Shown piece by piece: positions 12,172 through 24,679 of a stretch of 64,000 nucleotides of DNA (within the stretch, counting starts at the first letter, position 1; each line of letters opens with the position of its first letter). Source of the DNA: Datura wrightii (Eukaryota; Streptophyta; Magnoliopsida; Solanales; Solanaceae). The stretch covers positions 35,921,001-35,985,000 of the forward strand of contig JASDFA010000019.1 of assembly GCA_035772735.1 (NCBI GenBank). Reading direction: 5' to 3'. The translations under genes were made by a program, and so were the position numbers. The notes below the pieces were generated by a model that was not told the DNA's origin, made no database searches, and saw only the letters and a program-made list of their open reading frames with translations.

Positions 12172-13689
12172 GTGATGCCCCAACTATCTCGCTCAAGTGG
12201 TCGAGTTGTAATAAGCATTGCTAGAGCAAGGAACAAGTAAGGTGTGATATCACTGGTGTGTTCTCGGGCGGGGAAACGCTCTCTTGAGAGGTCCCAAACA
12301 TGAATATATACCTATGGTTGCATGTAGTTATGAGACCTGGGTCCTCAGAATTCCTATCCTTCTTGGTGCTACACACTACTCCCAAGACATGCATATTTCT
12401 CATAATCGTATTCTCAAAACATAGCTTAAGTGTTTTTCTTGAGAATCTTGACTCCAAAACATCTTTTAAAACTTATCTTATAAGCCTTGGCTAGAAATTA
12501 TGGTGAGACATACTTGACTTTACATGGGCCTTCCCAAATCATAAAACCATACATACTTGAATAAGGCTTCATAATTTGAAATCATGGAATCATAAGTTTA
12601 AGAATTCATAATATTCATGCATACTTTAATAATTCATAATACTAGAAATCATAGGCTCATAAACTTAAAATTCAGAAATCATGTATAATAGGGAAAAATC
12701 ATCATAAGCTTGAAATAATGAATTCATAAGGAATTTGAGAGTTAAATCTACCCTAATAGCCATATTTCATCAAATGGAACATGAGAGAATTGAACCCATA
12801 GAGATATCATGGATAATTGAATTGAATTGGGTTACCCCCTAGAATTTCACAATTTGGAGCTTGAGAAGTAGAGATCATAGAATTGAACTTAAAAAGGGCA
12901 TGAGGGTGGAAGGATTTTCCCCATTCATAACCTTATATACTTGGGGTTGAGGAATCTTTAACTTTAATAAAGATCCAAAGAGAATTGAGATGAAAGAGAT
13001 GATGAAGCTCTTGCTTGACTTGAGGGAGAACCTTCAATCTATGATTGTTTTGAAAGAATGATGACTTAGACTAGGTTAAACCCCTTAATAAACTCTTTAA
13101 GAAACACAAAATGATGTCACTTAGGGGTTAAAAACTTATAAAATTATGAAAATACCCCTGGGAAATCATACTTAAATTCCTGCCTGCAGTTATCACGACT
13201 CGTACCATGAGTCATACCACCATATCATGACTCGTGGTATCCACTCGTCACATGCCTTCCTATTTTATAGTTCACTGATTCTCAAACCATGGGTGCCCAT
13301 TACGACTCTTCACTGCATACCACAAGTCATCCTATGACTCCTGGTCAGTGATAGTCCTTGCAATTCCTCATATTCCCCATCCTATGGCTTCAAACCACGA
13401 CCCGTTATGATGTCTCATGAGTCATTACTTTACTTGTTATTTCAGGACTGTCTCTGCAGATTTTGACTACGACTTTATAACCACGGGTTGTACGTACTCC
13501 CCAAGACTTGTGGCATGCACTCTTTCTCTAAGGGGACAAGTTTTGAGGCTTACCACGACTCTTGTTATGACTCATATCATGAATCCACGACTCATATGAT
13601 GAGTCGTACTGAGGAAAAATTGTAATTTTTTTTCTGCTGATCAAATTTCAAATCCCGAGTCTAGTCTTAGGTACCTTTAGGGTGTTATA
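12172..13689 (-). repeat. Tekay LTR fragment (reverse), split by A1
   Basis: Minus-strand Tekay LTR whose first base lies at 13689 (TATAACACC, a decayed TGTAATACC). It stops at 12172 in mid-LTR, exactly where A1's LTR ends, so A1 insertion split it and the rest should lie left of A1. The stretch GCCCCAACTATCTCGCTCAAGTGG at its left edge aligns with similar text in LTR B (44520-44560) in opposite orientation. Motif-rich part at about 13190-13610. No gene. Confidence 0.75.
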
Positions 13690-14989
13690 GTTTTATTCCT
13701 ATACTACATCATTTTAGGGTCTTCTCAGAGGGTAATTAAAGTTCCTTAGTAGATAACCACTAATTCCTCGCATAACATCGAAGTATTTAAAAAACAATAC
13801 GCTCCTAGGCTCAAGAAAAAAACTTGGGTTATTTTTCTCCAATCCTTGGATACTCTAGTAATATGTAAGAATACATAAGTTCTGGTATGTGGGATTATCA
13901 GTAAGGGATTCGTTTCACCCTTATACCCAAAACATAAGTCTCAATCTATGTTTTCAATTATAGTTATTTAAATTCACGACTTTAGTGGTGAAAATCTCTT
14001 TTATGCAAGAACTATGAATTTTAGTATATTATATTTTACCTCATGTTTCTCACATGAAAACTACAGATATACATGATTTATAATTTTACAAAATCTCTTG
14101 TAGCGCTACTTTTAAGAATTTATCTTGATTTTCTTAGTTTAAGCATAATTTCAAAATGATTCATTATACAATGATTGTATGACTTCAAAATGTGTACGAC
14201 TTGCATGACTAATTAAGTATTTTAGATATTTCAGTAAACAATATGATTTTAACTACTCCATGAAAAGCCTTTCAGACCTTAGTTATGATTATGAGCATAT
14301 ATATATATAGTTTTGGAGTAGTACTTAGCACAGGACAGATGTGGGTTTAGATGATCCAAGTTCCAAAACTACGTGCCATCATAGTATAAGGGGTCCTGGC
14401 TAGTTGAAAGTGTCTCCCTTCACTCGAATAGGCTCATGAGTGAATTCACACCGGCCATGGCTCTTACCTCGGAAAGATAAGAATGCCCTCCAACTAGGGT
14501 ACAAGTTGGACTTCACGGTGCTCACATGGCGTTTGTTCGATAAGAGAACCTCCCACAGATATTCTTTTCATGGTATTTGTACATGGCCCATTTTTTTAGT
14601 AAATGAATTACTTTATGACTTGAAGATATGTTAAGCTTTATATGTATGATTTACTGTTGGGTCACTGTACATAAGCTATATTTTTCCCAGACATTTTACT
14701 TACTAGACATGATCTCAATTATCAATATGGTTCCCTATACTCATGTTTCACATATCTCGCATACTCAATATATTAAAAGTGCTGACCATATACTTCTTGT
14801 GCTATATCAATTTATGATATAGGCTCAGGTGCTCAGACTCAACCTTGCAGTTAGACATGCTCCAGTACCTAGGCAACTTTGCTATTGGTGAGTCCTCATC
14901 ATTCGAGGACAACACTTTAGTTATATGTCTTTTTATTTCTATTTCAGTATTTAAGCTAGCTGGGGATCTGTCCCTTCAGCTCATCAGTT
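13690..14989 (+). repeat. Tekay LTR fragment (forward), truncated at both ends
   Basis: Forward-strand LTR text matching the second half of the P1, A and B LTRs: the GCATACTCA..GTGCTGAC block, an inverted repeat with arms CTATATCA (14802-14809) and TGATATAG (14815-14822), and GTCCTCATCATTCGAGGAC at 14892-14910. It lacks the LTR start and breaks off at about 14989 after CTCATCAGT, where it meets M1 integrase on the other strand. That is a rearrangement joint and not an LTR end. Confidence 0.7.
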
Positions 14990-15045
14990 CTGGTCCTATC
15001 AAAATAGCATCGCCAATCTCAAACCAACCGATAGGTGATCTACAC
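14990..15045 (-). pseudogene. integrase fragment of M1 left of S2
   Basis: Minus strand reads C-R-S-P-I-G-W-F-E-I-G-D-A-I-L-I-G-P, the block that follows the integrase core. It continues in sense from the fragment ending at 19671, the two being separated by S2 and sharing TACAC. It stops at the rearrangement joint near 14989. Confidence 0.85.
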
Positions 15046-15746
15046 TGCACGCCCCAAAACTGGTGGAGGGCGCGACTAGCTCCCGATATCTAATTGACCG
15101 GGAAGTCGGCTATATGACATCTAGAATTGTAACACTTAGGGCATTTAGGCCACCTGTCACAATCAGCTAGAGAACAAAGCCATAATGCCTCAACAATACA
15201 AGGTAAACAACTGAAATGCAATCAAGGCTATGAGTATGCTAAACCAAAAAAATAAAAAGCCGACAAGGCCACAAACTGAATAACACTGTACACACTAAGT
15301 CCACAAAGCCTCTAAAGAGTAAATTGACTGATGGTCGGAACAGGGCTACGACCTACCAATAACTGCATCTCAAAACTTTAACTAAAACAAAACCAAATAT
15401 TAGCTCCAAAAAGAAAGGAGCATACCAATACATCCGTTGATCTCACGAACTGCTATTGCAATTGGAAATCCTGACCTTTACCTGCACCTACGGCACGAAC
15501 GCAGGTTCCCAGGCGAAGGGACATCAGTACAAATGAAATGTACTATATGTAAGGCTGAAATCTATAAACATATAAGATAGCAATGATAAATGATCCATAA
15601 ATAAGGAATAGTAACAACCTAGAATCTTTGAAACTAAAACCTGACAATAAGTCAATACTGAATTGCAAATACAACCAAGTAATGCACAAGAAAAACTATA
15701 ACTGTAATGTCGGCGACCAGCCGACCATAAAAAACCATATAAAAAG

Positions 15747-16091
15747 CTTTCAGCCTATGTACCATACCGGAGTAAAATAAAATATCTCCAGCCGGTGTAC
15801 CATACAGGGGTAAAAATAAGAATGTCTCCAGTTGGTGCCATACCATTGTAAAATAAAAATATCTCCAGCTGGTGTACCATGTCGGGGTAAAAATAAACAT
15901 ATCTCTAGCCGGTGTACCATATCGGGGTAAAAATAAAAATATCTCTAGTCAGTGCCATACCGGGATAAAATAAAAATAGTCGGTGTACCATATCGAATAA
16001 AAATAAAAATATCTCCAGCCGGTGTACCATACTGAGGTAAAAATAAAAATATCTCCAGCCGGTGTGCTACCTAGGGTAAAATAAAAATATT
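15747..16091. repeat. minisatellite of about 40 bp, nine units, in S2
   Basis: Nine tandem units of 35-41 bp, most reading CTCCAGCCGGTGTACCATA then a GGGGTAAAAATAAAAATAT tail. Units differ by small changes and 1-5 bp indels, and several lose the TA of GTACC (GTGCCATACC). Length changes fall mainly in the A/T tail. No coding sense. Confidence 0.9.
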
Positions 16092-17815
16092 CTCAATCAT
16101 AATCATGAATGGAGCTGATAAAGCTTATACTGAGTCAATTTAACACATGTAGCATTATAATCAAAATGCTAAATTTGTGGTCGTAATAGGTCTCTTTCAT
16201 AACATATAAATGCAAGTGAGCACATATACGAAGTAAAATTAGCAAATATACACATATATCATGTAAAGCTATAAAATAATATACAAACATGTCAACTCAT
16301 TGACTCAACGGACCTTCAGGAAGTTTAGACAACATAAGAACTTTAGTAGGCTTACAAGCAATGTCCTACAAATAATATTACTAATTGAACATATCGCTTG
16401 AGTAGAAGCACATAGATTCTCATTTTTATACAATCCTTTAACATCTAGGAAACTACACACACACACACACATATATATGCACAACCCACAGGGTGGTTCC
16501 CTAACATGTATCAATAACTACACACTGGAATTCTTTATCAAACTTATCACATCGATGAGCACATATAGTTCTTAACTCATTTGACTTATTTGCTGGAATC
16601 ATGGGAATTATAACTTGGAACTTGGAGTTAATTGTCATAACTCTTAACATATACAGACAGTTGAGAGCTGAATTACAGATATACAATGTACGAGAGTTTT
16701 GTATAACATATAAACTCATGTTTAGTTAACTGATTGACCTCTAGGAGACTTCCTGGTATTTAAAGTTCTGAGCTTAACTGATCACTATCATAGCCTATGC
16801 TTATACTTAAATAGAAATTAGGATCATTGGTACATGGGAGAATCTCTCCTCCTAATTTAGGAAATTCAAATGATAACTCAATAATAGCTAAACACATAGA
16901 TGTATGACTTGAGTATAACTGAAAGAATTCAACTGTATGTTATCAGATGAAAACCATATATCTTAAGATTTCGTACTGAAAATACTTATAAAGACTTGAG
17001 TTCTTAGACTTTTAGGCAACTTCAAATACTTGACCGAGATACAAGCATGATTCTTGGTATATGATCTCTTGAAGACTTCTTAGATTAGCATAATACACTT
17101 CAACATAACTTAGGGACTAGAAGACATTACTTAAGAATCTGAGATTTGGATTTGTTCAACTTGAGAATTCACAAGAAACTCTCCAAGTGTTTCCTTATAG
17201 GCAAAGAAATTCTTATAACCATAATTCCGATGACTTTGGTTTGCTTTCACAATTAACTGAGGAGCTTAAGAAAGCTTACATCATTACAAATGGATTAGAA
17301 GCTATTAGGATCACCCTTTTCAGTCATAGAAGAAAATTTCAACAGTTAGAATCGATAACTTAACATAAACATTTAGAGGTATAGCAGAGAGCTTCTCTTT
17401 AACATAAGTTACTATTTTACAAACGTTCAACTCTATCTAATTCATAGAAGGTCGTCACATAATATACGTTATATCATTACCACATAACGTAATTATATCA
17501 CTTATTTAACTTAATGCTTTGGTGACTCTAAGGAGGTTCAGATATCACAAGAGTTCCAGTAAATTTACGGTGACATTCTACTGACAATTCTTATTACCCT
17601 AGCGTGTAATTTGAAGGTAAGCATAAGCATAAATATATACTCATTTTTTTTAACCTGGTAACATTAAAATACTGTGTATTACCTTCCCATAAATATTGTT
17701 TCATAGGAATATCAATAATTTACACATTCGAGTTCTATCTTTCAAGTTCAACGTATCGGTTGGTTCGAAAACTAGTTAACTAGTCGGTTAGCTAAAGGGA
17801 GAGAAATCAAGGAAT

Positions 17816-17951
17816 CTCCTATTAGACTTATATACCTTAGAACATGTTCATAAAAGGTGTATAACTATTGTAAGCTATTTCCACTCCTATTAGACTTATA
17901 TACCTTAGAACATGTTCATAAAAGGTGTATAACTACTGTAAGCTATTTCCA
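17816..17951. repeat. 68 bp direct tandem duplication in S2
   Basis: Two adjacent 68 bp units, 17816-17883 and 17884-17951, beginning CTCCTATTAGACTTATATAC and differing at one visible base (ACTATTG against ACTACTG). The near identity suggests a recent slippage or unequal exchange in an otherwise diverged LTR. Confidence 0.95.
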
Positions 17952-19670
17952 TTTCGTTATTCTCATATACCCTTATCTACCTTAAAATTGTTTTCCAGCG
18001 TTAAGTTCGTTCACGTGTCATTGTCTTGCCCTTTTTACCAATTTCACTTAGCAACCATAATTTTGAACACATTTTATATAAAATGCATGACATAATGTAA
18101 AGGAACATCTCACGGTGCCCACACTAAGTGTACTTCAGACTCGGTTTACAACTACGATAATAATCGTAAACAATACACTTTTCACTTCACGTTCGTTCAC
18201 TTCAAGCATATTTAACTCTTCATGATTTTTGTGAAGTATTTCTAATATTTTGTCAAGAATAATGTATGCCTCAATAGGAACTCAAAACATAGGAACAAAG
18301 GACCAATCAACAACAAGATTTCGTGCTTGGAAAATAACAACAGGGACACATTCACATACCTTGCTTCGTTATGTCTTTTTAGCCAATTTATTCCGCTTGC
18401 TAGCCACTCCGACACCTTCAACTTCCTTAATTACACATCATGGAATGAGGACTGGTTTATACCAAGTTCCTATTCAAACATCATGTCCCAAAATGTACAA
18501 CAAAACAGCCACATCACAATATAAATTTCAGCAATTCTACGTACCTTAGGCGTCTTAAACTTGAGGCAATTCAAGAGAGTTTCGTTTATGTGCTTTTTTG
18601 GTTTAAATTCCACAAAGGTGTTGTATATTCCTTCCATATTTTGGATAAATTCTAGTATCTGTATAACTGTAACAACCTCCCAAAAACGGGCAGCAACCTC
18701 AGTCAAATATCACATAAAACACATATCGACATTATTTCATTTCCTTACTTTAGCTTGCGAATTTGAGAGGATAAACCAAGTAGGAACACTAACCCTTCAC
18801 TTGTGTCTAACCCCTGCCTACATGGAGTTCCTCTTCATCCAGATACTGTTCCAAAAACGTAGCAACCATGCTTCCAAAGCACAGCAACAACACACACCCA
18901 AGCAACACATAAGTTCCAACTTCACTTCCAACATAACTTGTTAATTCATGAGAATTTAAGGAGTAAAAACACCTACCTCTTTTTGTACTCAACTCTCACC
19001 AATATGGAGGTATAACTTCACCTCCATACTGCCCAAAAACGCATCACCTTTGCATCTAAAAATGCAGCACCTCAATGATTAGAAGCTCACGACATAAGAA
19101 ACCCTTTCCAAGCTTAGACTATAAAGACATTTGACCTATCCATACAATTTCTTACCTGGGATTCATTTTCACCATTGGATAGAGCTCTGAATTATCTGAA
19201 TTTTGAATAAATATATCAAGTAAAACTGAGTAGAAATGAGCTTTATAGCTCAAATTTACTTCATATAGGTGAGTTGGCCAAGGCCTGGGCAATGCCCACG
19301 TGCAGCGCCCGTGCAGCGTGCCAGCTGCCTCCCTGTCTCGACGCCCGCGTGCATGGGCACTTTACCAGCTGATAGTACTGTCTTCAAACAAACATAACTT
19401 TTTACTCCAAACTCCGATGGATGAGTGGTTTTTTCCACTATAAACTAAACTCAAATACCTTTCATTTGATAGGTTATAAGACTTCTGAATAATTATATAT
19501 TTGTAGATATGGTCGTTTAAAATTGACATTACTTACAAACTTCACATCTCTTCACGTTTCTCCTTGCACATGTTTCCCTTCTCACCTTAGTCCATATACA
19601 ACCCATAATTCCCTTAATATGACATATAAACATTAAATAATCATCAAAAAAAAAATTTCGGGGCGTAACA

Positions 19671-20480
19671 TACACTTCTGTGAGCCTCAAACGGAGCCAT
19701 CTGAATGCTGGAATGGTAATTGTTGTCATAGAAACCACCTTTGAAATCAATCACACATGCTATCAATATATCCTGAAGAGTCTTAATGGTCCCCTCAGCC
19801 TGACCATCAGCCTGCAGGTGAAAAGTTGTGCTAAGCTTAACCTGAGTACGAAGTCCCTTCTGAAATGTTCTCCAAAACTGGGAGGTAAAATGAATACCTC
19901 TATCTGATATGATGGAAAAGGGCACGTCATGAAACTGAACTAACTACCAAATATACAACTTAGCATAATCCTCCACTGAATTGGTAGTTTTGACCGATAA
20001 AAAATAAGTTGCTTTAGTCAGCCTGTCTACAACACCCCAAATAGAGTCATATTATCAACGAGTACGAGGCAACCCCTTAATGAAGTACATATTGATTTCC
20101 TCCTACATCCACGTAGGGATACTAATGTCTTGAAGAAAACCTCCGGGTCTTTGATGATCAACCTTCACATGTTTACAATTCAGACACTTAGTCACAAACT
20201 TTGTTATGTCCTTTTTCATGCCATTCCATTAATAAACTTCTCGTAGGTCACGGTATATCTTGGTGGCACCTAGATTTACGGAATATCTGGAAACATGAGC
20301 ATCATGCAACATCCGCTCCCTCAAGTCATCAATTCCCGGTACACACTAACGACCCTAATATCGTAGTACACCATCTCCCTCCTTGGGAGAAAACCTCCAC
20401 CTTCTAATTCTGAACAACTTCCTTCAACTTTACGAAAATAGAACACTCGTCTTGTCTAGCTTTGACCTCGATCACCATGG
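19671..20480 (-). pseudogene. integrase zinc finger and core, M1
   Basis: On the minus strand the HHCC region lies at about 20290-20160 (HDAHVSRYS.., then CLNCKHVKVDHQRPGG), the first catalytic Asp near 20090, SDRGIHF with the second Asp near 19905, and GQAEGTIKTLQDI with the catalytic Glu at about 19800. The best open part is 19925-19644; its last residues run into S2. A small deletion before S2 removes the LYGR part of FEALYGRR. Stops and frame changes lie throughout. Confidence 0.85.
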
Positions 20481-21060
20481 AAGATTCTGATCCATTCATA
20501 ATGGTGACACCTCCATCTGTTGAGTCAGCAAGACGATCTCCTAGTTGTGCAAGCCGATGCACATCCTTCACTAACTCTTTCTGCTCCTCATCTACATGGT
20601 CAAATTCTCCATAGAAAGCCCGCTAAGAGAATCTTCCACTACATTAGCCTTTCCTAGATGATAGAGGGCACTCATATCATAATCTTTAAGAAGCTCTAGC
20701 CACCTTCATTGACGTAGATTTAGATCCTTCTCGGTAAACACGTACTATAGGCTTTTTTCATCTATAAACACATCCATATGGACCCTGTACGGATAGTGTC
20801 TCCAAATCTTCAAGGAAAATACTACTGTTGCCAACTTGAGGTCATGAGTCGGATAGTTCCTTTCATGGAACTTCAGCTTCTTAGAAGCATAAGCTATAAC
20901 AATACCATACTGCATTAATACACAACCAAGGTCAATCCTTGAGGCGTCACAATAAACAACAAACCCATCGGTACCCTCAGGTAGGGTCAACACTAGTGCT
21001 GAGATGAGTCGAGTCTTCAACTCTTGGAAGCGCTTCTCATAGGACTTCATCCACTAAAAC
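20481..21060 (-). pseudogene. RNase H domain and tail, M1
   Basis: Open at 21050-20745: a FVVYCDASRIDLGCVLMQ block (first Asp kept), YASKKLKFHERNYPTHDLKLA (the catalytic Glu of DLELA is Lys) and DVFIDEKSL in place of FTDHKSL. After a stop come LRQ..RWLELLKDYDMS, YHLGKANVVEDSLS and the HRLAQLGDRLADSTDGGV-like linker. The Glu-to-Lys change would abolish RNase H activity even without the stops. Confidence 0.85.
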
Positions 21061-21229
21061 TTCAGTTTCTTCTATGTCAACTTAGTCAATGGTGCTGCAA
21101 TGGATGAAAATCCTTCCACAAACCTCTTGTAGTGACCAGCTAATTGCAAGAAACTCCTAATATCTAAGGGACTCATTAGTCTAGGACAATTCTTTACAGC
21201 TTCTATCTTTTGAGAGTCCACTTGTACAC
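21061..21229 (-). pseudogene. RT thumb/connection segment, M1, left of N1
   Basis: Minus-strand text reads VDSQKIEAVKNCPRLMSPLDIRSFLQLAGHYKRFVEGFSSIAAPLTKLT, the end of RT. It stops at the TACAC target site (21225-21229) of N1, and RT resumes at 27447. The first part of the open frame here runs on into the N1 LTR and is not RT. Confidence 0.9.
21225..21229. other. target site duplication of N1, left copy
   Basis: TACAC, repeated at 27442-27446 on the other side of N1. A perfect 5 bp duplication, the length usual for Ty3/gypsy integrases. Confidence 0.9.
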
Positions 21230-22829
21230 TGTTGCACTCCAGCACACTCACTAGAGTACGCGGTCGTACAAGTAGTACAATGGCCCTTTTTAAGAGCCGG
21301 ATGTCAAACCCACAGGGACTAGACCGATTAAGCAAATTATGAAGTTCAAGTGTAAGATTAACCTGCAAAAATGTTGATTATAGAAGTTGTCGATAAATTA
21401 TAATTAAGTTTTGGGGTGGTCACAACATAATCTAGAAACGATATAATAAGAAACTAGAGCTAAGGCTGGATAATCATGCAATGCTACACTTTGTAATGGT
21501 TCACATATGAAATTATCAATTGTTGTCTCACATAGTTGGAAAATGCGATGTTCATGGTCTCTCGAGCCTATAAACACGACAAACTAGCTTCACAACTACA
21601 TCGTTGAGCGGGGATGTGACATCCTAGTTCGTGGGCAGTTCAACTACATGGATGTCGTTTACGGGGTTTGTGCTCTTGATTAGGGACTTTCGTACCTCTA
21701 ATCATTTAACCTAACTTAGCTTCACAACTACCTCTACGAGTGGTGGAGTGAAAATTCTAAGTCGGTATCTTGCTATCTTCCCATTTTATCAACCAAGAAA
21801 GGTAAATTAGGTATAATTTCTGTCCTAACCGTGAATCCTATCGTAAGATAAGATCTAGCTCCCTACATTCTCTTGTTCTAAAATAGGGTTACTCTATCAA
21901 GCTTTTATATAGCTTAACATGTATGTTTTCATGGTGATCAAGCATCAAAACAACCATAATAATGAATGTTAGACAAAACAACAATTAACAACTCAAACCA
22001 AAACGAATTCATGCATTACAATCATATCATGTGGCCTCAAACCTAGGGAAGGGTTTTAGCCACTGATGTTCTTACAATAACTTAAAAACATTGTTAAAGT
22101 GGTGTACTTATAAGAATAGGTAAAAGGGAATGTAAAATTTGTAATCCCTAGGTGATTTCTTCACTTCTCCCTTCGCTCCTCTATGGTTTTCAGAAAATAT
22201 TTCGTGACAAATGATTTTAGAAGCTAAGGGTTTAATTTATAGTAGATAGGAAATTTGCAATTTTTTGCCTGTCATGGAATGGCTCCGTGGCACGGAGGTT
22301 AATGCGCCAATTTGTCTCTGTGACACGGAGGTAACGCGACAGCTTACTGGAAAGTGCAGTTAAAACTTTCTTGGCCGAGGCATGGCGCGATAACCGGCGT
22401 GGCACGGTGCATGTCCTGCGCGATGGACAGCGTGACACGGCCTGTGGTATGCAACAGTGCCTGGCGTGGCACGGTCGCTGGCATGCAGGCACCTTGGAGT
22501 GCAACATTTCCCGCTCATGGCCTTGGCATGGCACGACGCTAGGCACGACACACGCACAACGTGGCACACTGCCTGGCATGGCCAGCCTTTCCATGGCATG
22601 TTTTCTTGCCATCTTTTGCAATTCACTTCCAACTCCATTCCTTCACTTCACCTATCAGTATTTAGTCCCTCATATGCATTTTACACCTACAAAGCAAGGA
22701 CTAATCATGTTTGTTATTGCATACCTAAATTTACACAAAAGTGCATAAGAATGTAAGTGTACAATTAGACAAACATGACTAAATTAAGCTATAAAATAGC
22801 ATTTGGGAAAGAAATTATGCCCAAGATCA
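21230..22829 (-). repeat. 3' LTR of N1
   Basis: In plus coordinates it runs from TGTTGCACTCC to CCCAAGATCA (1,600 bp). Near 21290-21310 is the TCAAACCCACAGGGACT block conserved at the 3' end of these LTRs. A GC-rich island at 22255-22610 contains many GTGGCACGG-like words and is open in several frames by composition alone. No gene is called in it. Confidence 0.92.
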
Positions 22830-22845
22830 CTACTCCACACTTAAA
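22830..22845 (-). other. polypurine tract of N1
   Basis: Minus strand CTTTAAGTGTGGAGTAG, directly before the 3' LTR. The A2 counterpart is TTTAAGTGTGGGGTAGG. It fixes the element's orientation. Confidence 0.75.
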
Positions 22846-24679
22846 GCCTTGTTCTTCCTCGAACAACTCTTTTACATTTCATGCACATGAAGACTCCCAC
22901 ATAGCTAATTGAGCAAGACAATTCAAGCTACGGCTACAATGATTGTTTTTAGATAGCAAGTTAAAAATATTGCATGCATGGTGTAACCATCAAAAGAAAA
23001 TATACTATGTCAAGGCTTCTTCACCTGAAGAATCGACTCTCAATCTCAACAAACTCATGCAAATTAACTGATCAAGAGATCTGATATGAACTTTATCCTT
23101 TATTAAACATGTGCCCTCACAACAAGAGAATTACCCATTTTTACTCACAAATTTTCAAATCAAACCGTGTATAGGAATATGGATAAGAATTGAGCTCACT
23201 CTCACAAAGAATTCACATGCCACGCGTATTGACCCATAAGCTTTGCCTTAGTGTTTTACTCCACTAATTTAAGAATGTTTGACAGTAAGATCAAATAGGA
23301 CTTATCGGGTTGTAATGTAAGCTAAGGGATGCGTAGGTACTATTCTAGCCAGTAATAGTGGCTATCTTCCCCAAGCGCTTTTAATACATCACATATTCAT
23401 TACGGACATCTCTTCTCTTACTTCACCTTCATTCTTTTCAATCTTAAATTTCCTCTTCTGTTTTCCATTTCGTTAAGCACACTTAGCTTATCAGTAAGGA
23501 GTACTTAAGAAACTTTTTTATTCATTTGTTTTCTTACTCCCTACCAATACTCAAGCATTTTCAAACAAGTGCACCTCTAATCTTTTCCTCCAATCCCACA
23601 ACCGTTACTTTTCCTTCTTTTTGACGATTCTCACTCCTTTACTCTTTTAGATTTTTCACTTAAGAGCTTAGGAGTTTTGGAGCATCTTCAAGCTACTGAA
23701 AGAAAAGGATTAAGCTTATGTTGCAGCTATCGATGAATAGGCTTAAAGCTCAATGGGGTTAACTAGGATTAGACATTCAAGGTAGGTAAAGCGAGGGATA
23801 AAAATAAGTCTCATTCAAAGTAATGCCTAAATCATCTCCTACAATCGACATCTCTCATTTCATTTTGTATACACACCAGGAAAGTTCTAGACACTACACA
23901 ATAGCATGGAATATTCAAAAACCTTACACAACACATGCTCAATTGAAGACATATTCAACAGACTCTTAACCCAGCTAATTACAAGAATTCAAAATTAAGC
24001 TTTAAGCACATAGAGTCACTTTCAAGAGCCTAGGTGTCTCAAACAGAGTTATACAACTTCTCACATGCTTCAACATTGACCACACTTGCATCTCACAATC
24101 ATGTATAGCACATAACAAGGACATCAAGCCATCAATTAGCTACGGGTTCAAGAACCAAAACCTATTGACTAATTTTCCCTCAAGACGGTCGTCATCCATC
24201 CATCATCGGGAATAGTCCCTAACTATGACTAAAAACAACTATGTACAGACAAAGAAAATTTTTATTCTTCGGTTCAAAGTGCCCCCCATCACAAAAGAAC
24301 TGAAAAGAAAAACCAACAGGTGGGGAATAATGCTCAACTAAAAAAAATTATCAAGCACTAAATTCACCTGAAATCATTAAGCACAAAGTTTTAAAATTTC
24401 CCTCACCCCACACTTGAATCATGCTATGTCGCCAAAGCATCCAATTAAAATTCAAAAAGGGTGAGAAATACTCCTTGGGTCCTCTAGGCCTAGCAAACAA
24501 CATGTTTTTCATCATTTTTGAGCAAGTGGGTGTTCGACCCCACACTTTTCCTCTTCCATGCTTCTTAGCTTCCTCCTCCTCCAAGGGTACTCAAACTTCC
24601 CCTCAATCTGCGCTTAATTCTCCACCAAAAACAACAACAAGATGAAAATATACAAAATCAACACAAATGAAAAAATTAA
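22846..24679 (-). other. non-coding 3' region of N1
   Basis: Aligns in order with the A2 3' region (51009-52400): both have the TCGAACAAC block after the tract, the YTAGTGTTTACTCCACTAATTTAAG block and the AAGACGGTCRTCATCC block. The shared non-coding region links N1 to A2-like elements although their coding parts differ. Short open frames here show no protein similarity that I recognise. Confidence 0.75.

Larger units (their letters stand above)
15046..19670 (-). repeat. 4.6 kb solo LTR S2 in M1 integrase, perfect TACAC duplication
   Basis: Inserted between TACAC (15041-15045) and TACAC (19671-19675); joining the two flanks restores the order of the integrase reading apart from local damage. 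The ends are TGCACGCCCC and GGGGCGTAACA, a TG..CA pair with an extended inverted repeat. On the minus strand it starts TGTTACGCCCCGAAA, like the start of L5. No primer site, polypurine tract or gag-pol text is seen, so a solo LTR is the best reading; 4,625 bp is long and a further nested insertion is possible. Orientation is inferred from end similarity. It holds a minisatellite (15747-16091), a 68 bp duplication (17816-17951) and a (CA)n run near 16454-16470. Open frames inside are short and unrelated to known proteins. Confidence 0.75.

Noticed and set aside
15747..16091. CRISPR-like appearance of regularly repeated units
   Set aside because: Units are contiguous with no unique spacers and the context is a plant retrotransposon LTR; it is a minisatellite.
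16450..16480. (CA)n(TA)n run
   Set aside because: An ordinary short microsatellite within S2; mentioned there only.
18250..18944. Open frames of 99 and 127 codons on the plus strand
   Set aside because: They sit inside solo LTR S2, overlap frames on the other strand, and show no recognisable domain or composition of a real protein.
22232..22756. Several overlapping open frames on both strands rich in Cys, His, Arg and Ala
   Set aside because: They lie in the GC-rich word island of the N1 3' LTR and recur in the other N1 LTR (26920-27360). The frames are open because of repeated GTGGCACGG words; no start context, domain or shared frame supports a protein.
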